Shown here: in pieces, positions 26,513 through 34,935 of the stretch
Layout: each line of letters starts with the position of its first letter
Position numbering within the stretch: position 1 is the first letter of the stretch
Position numbers and translations under genes: made by a program
The notes under the pieces: model-generated
What the model saw: the letters and a program-made list of their open reading frames with translations, nothing else
What the model was told of the DNA's origin: nothing
The model's database searches: none
NCBI RefSeq assembly: GCF_900564145.1
Contig: NZ_UOOB01000002.1
Location: forward strand, 186,001 to 250,000
Origin: Comamonas sp. lk
GTDB taxonomy: Bacteria > Pseudomonadota > Gammaproteobacteria > Burkholderiales > Burkholderiaceae_C
Length of the DNA stretch: 64,000 bases
Direction: 5' to 3'

Positions 26513-27604
26513 ATGACAACCACTACCCCTAATTTTTTGAAGAACACAACGGCTCCTTCCGAAGCCGTGCGCAAAGCCATCGTGGAAGCCAAGGAGCTTC
26601 CCATTCTGGACGTCGGCCCTTATCTGGCAGGCGTGCCTGGTGCGCTGGAACAGTTGGGCGCCGATGTGCGCCACATTCAGGAGAATCTGGGCTTTTTCGC
26701 CATCATCAACCACGGCATTCCCCAGACGCTGATTGATGAATCGTTCCACCAGACAGCTCAGCTGTTTGAAATATCGGGCGATGAAAAAATCAAACACCGA
26801 GTGGGCTATCACCATCAGGGCTACCTGCCGCCGAAGTCTTCGATCCTGCAGTCGACTGCCATCAAGGAAAAGATCGCGCTCAACACGAAGAAGGACACCA
26901 ACTCTGCCTGGTTGTTCATGCGCGAACGCGATGCCAATGACCCAAAGGTCAAGGCCAATGTGCGCCACCGCGGTCTGAATCAGTGGCCCGACAGCCTGCC
27001 AACATTCAAAAGCACGCTCTACCAATACCAGACCTCGATGGAAAGACTGGGCAAGGAACTTCTGCCGATATATGCCCGTGCACTGAATCTTCGTGCCGAT
27101 TACTTCGACAGCATGTTCCAGACCCCCGAGTACTACCAGCGTTGTGCCTACTACCATCCCGAAGAAAAGATGGAAGAAGGACAGTTTGCGCTGGCACCTC
27201 ACTCGGACGGCAGCTTTCTGACGCTGCTGCCCATGACACCCGTTCCAGGCCTGCAGGTGATGACGCCAAACAAAGAATGGCTGAGCGTGAAGTACGTGAA
27301 GGACGCACTGATAGTCAACACCGGCCAAGTGCTCAACCGCTTATCGAACGACCATTTCATCGCTACGCCGCACCGCGTCATCAACCCGCCGCACAAGCGC
27401 TATGCCATGACTTTCTTCTTCTACCCCGATGACAACGCCAGCGTGGCTCCCATTGCCGAGTGTGTGCAGCCCGGTGAGAAGGCAAAGTACGATTCACGCA
27501 CGTTCTACGACTTCTTTGTCCCTTATCTGGACGACCTCTACCACTACAACGACACCAACTTCATGAAGGAAGTGGAGCCCGAGCGCGCAATGGCGCAAGG
27601 CTAA
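26513..27604 (+). CDS. Isopenicillin N synthase-like 2-oxoglutarate/Fe(II) oxygenase
   Basis: A 363-residue enzyme with the DIOX_N start (ELPILDVGPYLAG, NLGFFAIINHGIP) and the 2OG-Fe(II) core. The iron triad is His230 and Asp232 (APHSDGSF) and His287 (ATPHRV), with Arg296 in RYAMTF as the likely 2-oxoglutarate anchor; the usual R-x-S reads R-x-A here. It probably hydroxylates the pathway substrate, giving an alcohol for the downstream SDR and aldehyde dehydrogenase. The ATG at 26513 follows AGGAG. The substrate cannot be inferred from sequence. Confidence 0.88.
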   Translation: MTTTTPNFLKNTTAPSEAVRKAIVEAKELPILDVGPYLAGVPGALEQLGADVRHIQENLGFFAIINHGIPQTLIDESFHQTAQLFEISGDEKIKHRVGYHHQGYLPPKSSILQSTAIKEKIALNTKKDTNSAWLFMRERDANDPKVKANVRHRGLNQWPDSLPTFKSTLYQYQTSMERLGKELLPIYARALNLRADYFDSMFQTPEYYQRCAYYHPEEKMEEGQFALAPHSDGSFLTLLPMTPVPGLQVMTPNKEWLSVKYVKDALIVNTGQVLNRLSNDHFIATPHRVINPPHKRYAMTFFFYPDDNASVAPIAECVQPGEKAKYDSRTFYDFFVPYLDDLYHYNDTNFMKEVEPERAMAQG

Positions 27605-27708
27605 TCACCTGGCCGCCGTCTTTGCCCGACCGGGCGTACCAGCTTCGCAGGTACTGTGCGTTGCGGGCAAGGACGGGACAGCCGTTTTTCAAATTACCAG
27701 GGGCCAAT

Positions 27709-29145
27709 GTGAAGAGGCAGCTACTCATCAACGGAAATTGGGTGGACGCGCTGGAAGGCGGAACCATCAATGTGGTCGATCCTTGTACGGCGCGTCCGTT
27801 TGCCACCATTGCACGCGGCCGAGCCGAAGACGTGAACCGTGCAGTCGCGGCTGCACAAGCAGCCATGGAGGGTGCCTGGGGGCGCACCACCGCCACCGAG
27901 CGTGGGCGCATTTTGCAGCGTCTGGCACAGATCATCGTGGCCAATGGCGAGGAGCTGGCACAACTGGAGGCCCGCGATACCGGCAAGCCCATGGCCGTAG
28001 CCCGAGCCGATGCGGCGGCCGTGGCACGCTACTTTGAGTTTTACGGGGGCGCGGCCGACAAGGTGCATGGCCAGACCATCCCTTATCTGAATGGCTATAA
28101 CGTGAGCGTGGTACGCGTGCCGCATGGCGTGACCGGCCACATCATTCCCTGGAACTATCCGGCGCAGATGATGGGACGCACACTGGCTCCCGCGCTGGCC
28201 ATGGGCAATGCTGCGGTGGTAAAGCCCTCAGAGGACGCCTGCCTTACTGCACTCAAACTGGCGGAGCTGGCCATGGAAGCGGGGCTTCCTGCCGGAGCAC
28301 TGAACATCGTCACCGGCTACGGTGCTGAGGCCGGCGCCGCGCTCACCGCACACCCAGGCGTCAATTTTGTGACCTTCACCGGTTCGCCTGAAGCCGGCGT
28401 GCTGGTACAGCAAGCCACGGCCCGCCACCACGTGCCTTGCGTGCTGGAGCTGGGAGGAAAGTCACCTCAAATCGTTTTTGATGATGCGAATCTGGCCAAA
28501 GCTGTTCCGGCCATCGTGCGCGCTATCGTGCAAAACGCCGGACAGACCTGCTCGGCTGGCAGCCGCCTGCTGGTGCAGCAAGGAGTGTATGACGCGTTCG
28601 TCAAGACCGTGGCCGAACACTTTTCCGCTATGCGTGTGGGCACACCGGAAATGGATCTGGACTGCGGCCCGCTGATCAGCGCCAAGCAGCAAATGCGCGT
28701 GCAGGCCTTTATCGACGAAGCTGTGCAGCAAGGCATTCCGCTGCTGGCCCAGGGTCGCCTGGCAGATGGTCTGTCGAATGATGGCTTCTTTGTCCCCCCG
28801 GTCTTGTTCGGTGCGGTGCCCCGCAACAGCCGTCTGGCTTGCCAGGAAATTTTCGGCCCGGTGCTGGCCGTGATGCCATTCACCGACGAGGAAGATGCCG
28901 TGCGCCTGGCGAACGCCACAGAGTTTGGTCTCGTCGCCGGCATCTGGACCGAGAACGGCAGCCGCCAGTCGCGCATGGCCCAGCGCATTGCCAGCGGGCA
29001 GGTGTTCATCAACTGCTATGGCGCTGGCGGTGGGGTGGAGCTGCCATTTGGCGGCGTGAAGAAAAGCGGATACGGCAGGGAAAAAGGCCTGATGGCACTC
29101 GAGGAGATGAGTACCACCAAGACCATTGTTCAACATTACGAATGA
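27709..29145 (+). CDS. NAD(P)-dependent aldehyde dehydrogenase
   Basis: 478 residues from a GTG start after an AGGGG site. Conserved parts are IIPWNYPAQMMGRTLAPALAMGN (N-169 region), VTFTGSPEAG, the catalytic Glu in LELGGKSPQ, the catalytic Cys about residue 281 in NAGQTCSAGSR, and EIFGPVLAV. It resembles betaine/4-aminobutyraldehyde-type dehydrogenases but the substrate is not fixed by sequence. The frame also runs upstream from a TTG, but the GTG start gives the usual family length. It follows the oxygenase and precedes the SDR, 15 bp apart. Confidence 0.9.
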   Translation: MKRQLLINGNWVDALEGGTINVVDPCTARPFATIARGRAEDVNRAVAAAQAAMEGAWGRTTATERGRILQRLAQIIVANGEELAQLEARDTGKPMAVARADAAAVARYFEFYGGAADKVHGQTIPYLNGYNVSVVRVPHGVTGHIIPWNYPAQMMGRTLAPALAMGNAAVVKPSEDACLTALKLAELAMEAGLPAGALNIVTGYGAEAGAALTAHPGVNFVTFTGSPEAGVLVQQATARHHVPCVLELGGKSPQIVFDDANLAKAVPAIVRAIVQNAGQTCSAGSRLLVQQGVYDAFVKTVAEHFSAMRVGTPEMDLDCGPLISAKQQMRVQAFIDEAVQQGIPLLAQGRLADGLSNDGFFVPPVLFGAVPRNSRLACQEIFGPVLAVMPFTDEEDAVRLANATEFGLVAGIWTENGSRQSRMAQRIASGQVFINCYGAGGGVELPFGGVKKSGYGREKGLMALEEMSTTKTIVQHYE

Positions 29146-29160
29146 TCCGGAGACAACAAC

Positions 29161-29913
29161 ATGAGTGCATTGACCAATAAAGTGGCCATCGTCACGGGCG
29201 CAGGCAGCGGCTTCGGTGCCGCAACCGCCAAAGCCTTTGTACAAGCCGGGGCCAAGGTGATACTGGCCGATCTGCGCCTGGAAGCGGCGCAGCTTGTGGC
29301 CAAAGAGCTGGGCGCCAACGCCTTAGCTGTGGCTTGCGATGTGAGCAAAGGCGAGCAGGTACAGGCCATGGTGGAGCAGTGTGTAAGCCACTTCGGTACG
29401 CCGGATGTGGTGGTCAACAACGCCGGCACCACACACCGCAACCAGCCCATGCTGGAAGTGGACGAAGCCACGTTCGACCGCGTCTTCAACGTCAATGTGA
29501 AATCCATCTACCACATGACCCGCGCCGTGGTACCGCTGATGCAAAAGCGCAAAGACGGCGTGATCATCAACATCGGTTCGGTCGGCAGCATCCGCCCTCG
29601 CCCGGGACTGACTTGGTACAACAGCTCCAAGGGAGCGGTCAAAGTAATGACCAAGTCGATGGCCGTGGAGCTCGCCCCTTTGGGCATTCGCGTGAATCTG
29701 ATTGCACCCGTCATGTCGCCAACAGGCTTGCTGCAGGACTTCATGGGTGTGGCCGACAGCGAAGAAAACCGCTCACGTTTTGTCTCCACCATCCCTATGG
29801 GGCGCATGTGCGACCCCATGGATGTTGCAAATGCGGCGCTGTATCTGGCAAGCCCGCAATCTGCATTCCTCACGGGTATTGAGCTGCCGGTTGACGGAGG
29901 CAGATCCATTTAA
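29161..29913 (+). CDS. Short-chain dehydrogenase/reductase
   Basis: A 250-residue classical SDR: TGAGSGFG cofactor loop (residues 12-19), NNAG, catalytic Ser140, Tyr153 and Lys157 (YNSSK), and the C-terminal LTGIELPVDGG. Asp37 after the second strand (LADLRL) suggests NAD rather than NADP. It closes the catabolic cluster, 15 bp after the aldehyde dehydrogenase gene. A role in oxidising the alcohol made by the oxygenase is an inference from order. Confidence 0.92.
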   Translation: MSALTNKVAIVTGAGSGFGAATAKAFVQAGAKVILADLRLEAAQLVAKELGANALAVACDVSKGEQVQAMVEQCVSHFGTPDVVVNNAGTTHRNQPMLEVDEATFDRVFNVNVKSIYHMTRAVVPLMQKRKDGVIINIGSVGSIRPRPGLTWYNSSKGAVKVMTKSMAVELAPLGIRVNLIAPVMSPTGLLQDFMGVADSEENRSRFVSTIPMGRMCDPMDVANAALYLASPQSAFLTGIELPVDGGRSI

Positions 29914-30089
29914 TTTCTTCAGGGACTGGGCATTTTGGCGTAGACATCGGTCGAGCCAATTTAACCAGATGCCTCTGTGCCAAGGCCGCCGTGCTGTAGT
30001 CGCACTTGCGTATGGTCTTGCCATCAAATCTGCTGCAGATTGCGCAGCAGAGCCACCCCAGCCAGCACAAAGTAATCGACGCAGGAAAT

Positions 30090-30124
30090 AAAGGCTGCGA
30101 AGCGCCAAGCTTTGCTGCCTTTTT
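30090..30124 (+). terminator. Terminator after the catabolic cluster
   Basis: AAAGGC..GC.AAGC pairs with GCTT.GC..GCCTTT around GCCAA and is followed by TTTTT. It lies 177 bp after the SDR stop, between the convergent SDR and GGDEF genes. Confidence 0.6.
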
Positions 30125-30136
30125 CCCTTTCGCAGT

Positions 30137-31606
30137 TCACTCTGTGCTCGAACGGCGATTGCGCTCCTTGCTCTGGTAAGCGCGGGCTTTCTCGGCGTAC
30201 ATAGCTTGATCCGCCCGCTGCACAATCGCCTCTACGAGCGAGCCCTCATGACCACAGGCATGCCCCATGGACACATGAATGGTGTGCCCGGGATAGAACT
30301 GATTGTTCAACTCCAGCAATGACAGGATGCGCTCCTGCAAGGCGATGGCTCCCCGCTCATCCGTGCCGGGCAGCAACACCATGAACTCATCTCCGCCAAT
30401 ACGGCAAACACAGGCCGGAGCATCCACCGCTTTCGCAAGCACCTCGCCCATGCGTCGCAGCATGGCATCGCCCGCCGCATGCCCGCGTTCGTCATTGACG
30501 GTCTTGAGGCCGTTCATGTCTATGGCGATCAAGGACAAGGGCCACGGGCCTTTGCGGGACAGTCGATTCAACTCTTCGGTATAGAAGGCGCGATTGCGCA
30601 GCTGGGTCAGCACATCATGCTTACCCAGATACTCCAGATAGGCTTCCGCTTTTTTACGTGCGGTGATGTCCACCAGGGACAGCAGCACCAGGCCCCAGTT
30701 TTCCGCATGACTGGTCATGATGGAAAACTCCAGGTGAATGTGAAGCACATCGCCTGCCAGTCCGTAGTTCACGACTTCCCGTTGCTGCACCAGCTTGCCA
30801 TCCCAGAGGTCGATCAGTTGCTCGGCAAACGAGTCATACATTTCTCCCCGAAAGATGCGGGACAGGCTGCGCAGCAATTGCGCCTTGTTCTCTGCCCCGA
30901 ACATTTTCAGCGTCTGACGATTGACGTCGATCACCTGGATCTCCTGCATGCAGCGCGTCACGAACTCCGGATGAACCTTGAGAAAGGTTCGGAAATCAGT
31001 GATGCCGCGTGCACGCACTTCGTCCATCAGTCGCTTGACCACACTGAAGTCTTCTACCCACAGCGATACCGGTGAGTACTCGAACAGGTCTCGGGCATAT
31101 TGTTCGCTCTGCTGCAACTGCGCCGTGCCCTGCACTTCGGCAGTCACATCCTCCAGCGAAACCAGCACCCGGCTCCAGCTGTCCTCATAACCTGGCAGCA
31201 CACGGGCGCGCACCTGAACATCCAGCCTGCGGCCATCCAGGTCATAGTTGACCGAGCGGGTCTCGAAACTCAGTTGCCCCTGCCAAAGCGCCAGCAACTC
31301 GTTCACGATGCTCTCGAGCATGTCGCCGCGAAAGACCTCATGCAGACGACTTTTCAAACTCTCCTGGTCTGCGGCTTTGAAGAGATCCAGGGTGTACTGG
31401 TTGACCTGCAGCACCTTGTAGGATTGGCTGCAGCGCCGCAGCCGTTCCGGATCTTCCTTCAAGAAAGCGAGCAGATCTTCGACCCCCTGCGCTCGCCACT
31501 GATCGAACAATTGCTTGAGCCCGCTGTAATCCTCCATCCAGAGTGATACAGGGGCAAGGTTGAACATATCCTCAAAGTCCAGACCGTCCGCGAGTGAATT
31601 TGTCAC
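30137..31606 (-). CDS. Diguanylate cyclase with a duplicated PAS-like sensor
   Basis: 489 residues from a GTG start with an ideal GGAGG eight bases upstream. Residues 15-155 and 175-315 are two copies of one PAS-like unit (both have APVSLW.ED or SPVSLW.ED, ..VFRG.M or ..IFRGEM, and ..LVSLEDVTA or LLSLVDITA), offset by 160 residues. The GGDEF domain is intact, with CRIGGDEF at 401-408. No RxxD product-inhibition site is seen five residues before GGDEF. It makes cyclic di-GMP from GTP. There is no membrane segment, so it should be cytosolic. Confidence 0.9.
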   Translation of the reverse strand: MTNSLADGLDFEDMFNLAPVSLWMEDYSGLKQLFDQWRAQGVEDLLAFLKEDPERLRRCSQSYKVLQVNQYTLDLFKAADQESLKSRLHEVFRGDMLESIVNELLALWQGQLSFETRSVNYDLDGRRLDVQVRARVLPGYEDSWSRVLVSLEDVTAEVQGTAQLQQSEQYARDLFEYSPVSLWVEDFSVVKRLMDEVRARGITDFRTFLKVHPEFVTRCMQEIQVIDVNRQTLKMFGAENKAQLLRSLSRIFRGEMYDSFAEQLIDLWDGKLVQQREVVNYGLAGDVLHIHLEFSIMTSHAENWGLVLLSLVDITARKKAEAYLEYLGKHDVLTQLRNRAFYTEELNRLSRKGPWPLSLIAIDMNGLKTVNDERGHAAGDAMLRRMGEVLAKAVDAPACVCRIGGDEFMVLLPGTDERGAIALQERILSLLELNNQFYPGHTIHVSMGHACGHEGSLVEAIVQRADQAMYAEKARAYQSKERNRRSSTE

Positions 31607-31826
31607 AAACAACACCTCCACTCGCAATTATTACCGCTGTCGCCAAATGCAGGCTCAGCCTTGCGAGAGCGCAGGGTCTAAGGCCCAGCAAGCTGCTAAT
31701 GCATAGTCCGGCGTAAGAGCAAGGCAACACCCCCACAAGCGTCCCACTCATTGAAATATGAAGATATCGAAGCCCAAAACTCCGAAGGCAAGTGCCTAGA
31801 CTTGCCCACCGGAGGCGAGGCCGCAA

Positions 31827-33434
31827 TCAGATGGTTTCCGGAGCTACCGGGGCTACCGCAGCGATATCGTTGCTGGCGCGCATGAAGCCCATGAGATCTC
31901 CCATGGGCATGGGCCTTGCAAAAAGCCAGCCCTGGGCATATTGAACGCCGGCGGCGCGCAGGGTATCGCGCTGGCGCTCGGTTTCCACACCTTCGGCAAT
32001 CATCTCAAGCGCCAAGGTCCGCGCAATCTCAATGATGTGCAAAGCTACCTTGGAGGTCGAAGAGTTCTGCTCAAAGGAGTCTACGAACATCTTGTCGATC
32101 TTCAGCAAGTCCAGGTCATAAGTGGCCAAGTACGAAAGGCTGGAGCTGCCGGTGCCAAAGTCGTCGATGGCGACTTTAAAGCCCTGTGCGCGCACGGAAA
32201 CCAGCCTTCCCTTGGCTTTGTCTGGCTGCATCAGGCCACGCTCCGTCGCTTCTATCAAAATGTTGTGCGATTGCGCACCTGCATGCTGCAGCAGAGTCGT
32301 CAGCTGACCTTCCATCTGCGGCGAGTGCAGATCTTCGGCTGAAAAATTGATAGCAATATGGGTATCTGGATAGGCCGTGATCAGCGCCACGGAATCGCGC
32401 GCGACCATTTCCATGACCTGAGCCGTGACCTGCTTGATCAAGCCATGGCTTTCGGCTTCGGGAATAAAAACCGCTGGACTCACAGGCGGCTCATCCGGAG
32501 GGCTCCAGCGGATCAAGGCCTCGGCGCCCACGCAGCGATTGGTGCGCAAATCCATCACAGGCTGATAGACCATATGAAACTCCTTGCGCCGCAAAGCCTC
32601 GCGCAGACGCGCTTTAAAGGAGAGTTGATATCGCGCGCGCAACAGCACGACCAGAGCCAGCAGAGCACCGATGATCACGCCCTCCGGAATAGTGCGTACA
32701 ACAGCCCCGTAGACATAGGACTTCACAAGATCAGGCGGCATGGCCGCAAATGCGGCCGTTGAGCCGAGATCCGAGGGCTTGATGCTCACCAAATTCCCTT
32801 GATCGTCTTTGAAAAATGTCTCGTCCTTCTCAAATTTATGTATCCATTCAGGATCCACCTTGCCCATGAAGCGCATGAGCTTTCGGGTCATCAACGCAAA
32901 CTGACCGAAAACCACCCCCGAAGGCACCAAGACGTCGGTCACGATATCAGGCAGGTAGATGACGGCATAGCCTGCACGCGCATCAACAGAAAACCGGGGG
33001 GCAGGCTCCGGAAGCAATTTGACGTTATCCCAATGGCGCGGTGTTCCCGGTTCAGAGTAGCTTCTGTCAGGCAGGCCGATATCTAGCGCTTCACGAGCGC
33101 CCAGTGTCGAGCACTCCAGCACGTTGTCACGAATTCTGCCGACGGCCTGCAGATAGCTCTCTGTCGCCGCCACGGCATCCATGCGCATCAGGTCGGCCGC
33201 CGAGCAAGCCACTTCATCATCTTGAGCAAGCAGTTGATCAACCGCCGCATTGGCCTGAAAGCGAAGAGCGGCCGAACGCTGCAAAACACGGCTAGTGGTC
33301 TGAGCCAGAAAAGCATTGGCCTCTTTATGGCCTTGCTCCCAAGCCAGGTAAAGCGACGCTACGACCGGAAGGGAAAAGGCCAGCCATGCGCCAACGCAAG
33401 TCATGGCCACTATTTGGGTTCGACGCTTGAGCAT
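31827..33434 (-). CDS. CSS-motif EAL cyclic di-GMP phosphodiesterase
   Basis: 535 residues. Two membrane helices (about 8-31 and 245-266) bracket a periplasmic domain with CSA (77-79) and CST (108-110), the cysteine pattern of CSS-motif phosphodiesterases, which sense periplasmic redox. The cytosolic EAL domain is complete: GAEALIRW (EAL at 305-307), INFSAEDL, IEATE, DDFGTG, LKIDK and AEGVE, so it is predicted active in cleaving cyclic di-GMP. The ATG follows AAGGAG. It lies next to two GGDEF genes on the same strand. Confidence 0.93.
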   Translation of the reverse strand: MLKRRTQIVAMTCVGAWLAFSLPVVASLYLAWEQGHKEANAFLAQTTSRVLQRSAALRFQANAAVDQLLAQDDEVACSAADLMRMDAVAATESYLQAVGRIRDNVLECSTLGAREALDIGLPDRSYSEPGTPRHWDNVKLLPEPAPRFSVDARAGYAVIYLPDIVTDVLVPSGVVFGQFALMTRKLMRFMGKVDPEWIHKFEKDETFFKDDQGNLVSIKPSDLGSTAAFAAMPPDLVKSYVYGAVVRTIPEGVIIGALLALVVLLRARYQLSFKARLREALRRKEFHMVYQPVMDLRTNRCVGAEALIRWSPPDEPPVSPAVFIPEAESHGLIKQVTAQVMEMVARDSVALITAYPDTHIAINFSAEDLHSPQMEGQLTTLLQHAGAQSHNILIEATERGLMQPDKAKGRLVSVRAQGFKVAIDDFGTGSSSLSYLATYDLDLLKIDKMFVDSFEQNSSTSKVALHIIEIARTLALEMIAEGVETERQRDTLRAAGVQYAQGWLFARPMPMGDLMGFMRASNDIAAVAPVAPETI

Positions 33435-33744
33435 GCGAATCTCCTTGCGCGCGCAGACGGCATGATTTTCTACATTGCAGGACGACCTGCTTCCGCTCTT
33501 GTATCACTGGGATCTGCTTTTGTTAATTAACGAGTTGGCGAGAACTTTTCTCTCTCCCGTTATCTTGCCAGCGAGATTTCTTGCTCAACAACTGGATGCG
33601 GCCCGTTGTCAATATTTCACATAGGCCTGGATTTTCAAAGAAGTGCGCACAAACTTCAAAAACAATAGCAACACTTTCATAACTGAAAGGCACAAGGCCG
33701 CAAAATTCTCATACTGCGGCCTTGGTGGATAAAGCAGCAAGGCG
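33435..33744. other. Intergenic stretch between two c-di-GMP genes
   Basis: About 310 bp. It carries the upstream region of the EAL gene, with an AAGGAG site and a TTAATTAA palindrome near 33522. At 33694-33723 a 9-bp stem (AAGGCCGCA/TGCGGCCTT) could end the GAF-GGDEF transcript on the - strand, though the U-run is weak. I see no gene here. Confidence 0.5.
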
Positions 33745-34758
33745 TCAATGCAGTTTCTGGCGAGCAGCCTTGACGCGGTACATGGCGGCATCGGCCTTCT
33801 GCAAGGCATCGTCCACATCGGTTTCATCGGGCGAGAGGCTGATCACGGCCACGCTGGCACCTTCGTAGACCAGCTTGCGCCCGCCGGACAGCAAGACCGT
33901 GATGGTCGAAGCCGCCGCCAGGCGCTGCTGCAAGTCCGTGGCAATGGCGTCACCATCGTCGCCGAGCTGCGGGCCCGAGCCCACGATGACAAACTCATCG
34001 CCGCCAAAGCGGGCCAGCATGTCGCTGCTGCGCACCGCAGCTGCCAACTGCTCGCCCAGTGAACACAGCAAGGCATCTCCAGCCTCATGGCCATGCTGGT
34101 CGTTGATCTGCTTGAAACGATCCAGATCCAGAAAACCCACCAGCACCCATTCGCGGCTGCGGCGGCAGTGGCTGATGACACGATGGAGTTCTTCGGTCAG
34201 ACAGCGGCGATTGGGCAGTCCGGTCAGGGCGTCCAGCAGCACCAGTGACGACAGCTCCCGGTTGGCCTGTTGCAGCGATTGCACCAGTTGCTCGCGCTCG
34301 GCAAAACCGGCAATGATCTTGGCGAACAGGCGCAAAGCGCTTTCCGCATCTTGCGGCAACTGGGCCGAGCGGCGGCTGGCCGCACACAAGGTGCCGTAAA
34401 GCGAGCCGCTGGCAAAACGCACGGGCGTGCTGACATAGGTCTGAATACCCAGCTCGCGCGCCGCACCCGAATCCCCCCAGCACTCGGCCACATTGCCGGT
34501 GTACATGCGCCCCTCATCCAGCGCACGCTTGCACAAGGTGTCTCCCCAGGGCACTTCCAGTCCTTCAGGCAGATTGAGTTCGCCGGTGTTGAGCGAATAG
34601 ATCACGTTCTGCACACCGCGCACCTCGTCGACGGTGGTGAGATAGGCGGACTCCAGATCCGTCAGCTCCACCAGTATCTCCAGCAAGGGGCGGGTCATAC
34701 CGCTCAGGGACTGGGCCGAACTCACCGACTGGGAAAGCCTATGCACCATGGATTGCAT
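33745..34758 (-). CDS. GAF-GGDEF diguanylate cyclase
   Basis: 337 residues. Residues 20-160 resemble a GAF sensor domain (LESAYLTTVDE, LGIQTYVSTPVRFASGSLYGTLCAAS). A linker helix leads to an intact GGDEF domain (FLDLDRFKQINDQHGHEAGDALL, RFGGDEF, GGDEF at 252-256). An inhibitory site RSSD lies five residues before it, so product feedback is likely. The ATG is preceded by GGAG. Together with the nearby PAS-GGDEF and EAL genes it forms a c-di-GMP gene group. Confidence 0.92.
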   Translation of the reverse strand: MQSMVHRLSQSVSSAQSLSGMTRPLLEILVELTDLESAYLTTVDEVRGVQNVIYSLNTGELNLPEGLEVPWGDTLCKRALDEGRMYTGNVAECWGDSGAARELGIQTYVSTPVRFASGSLYGTLCAASRRSAQLPQDAESALRLFAKIIAGFAEREQLVQSLQQANRELSSLVLLDALTGLPNRRCLTEELHRVISHCRRSREWVLVGFLDLDRFKQINDQHGHEAGDALLCSLGEQLAAAVRSSDMLARFGGDEFVIVGSGPQLGDDGDAIATDLQQRLAAASTITVLLSGGRKLVYEGASVAVISLSPDETDVDDALQKADAAMYRVKAARQKLH

Positions 34759-34870
34759 TTTTTATTACTCCAACGCCGCGTCAATACAGATCAATTGAAT
34801 AGCTCAATTCTCTTCTAATCACAAACCTGTCAAGCTCAGTTCAGGTTTCATGCGCCATGACTCAAACACT

Positions 34871-34895
34871 CTTGCCATCGTTTCCGGATGGCAAG
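34871..34895. other. Nine-base-pair hairpin in the GGDEF/kinase spacer
   Basis: CTTGCCATC and GATGGCAAG flank a 7-base loop between the GAF-GGDEF and histidine kinase genes. There is no adjacent T-run on either strand, so this is not a clear terminator. Confidence 0.4.
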
Positions 34896-34935
34896 CCAAG
34901 GCCTGCAGCGTGAATTTGATTTACCCCGCCAGCAC

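Noticed and set aside
29914..30136. Second attachment site for a tRNA-Arg island at the end of the catabolic cluster
   Set aside because: I looked for a copy of the tRNA 3' end here and found none; only a terminator-like hairpin is present.
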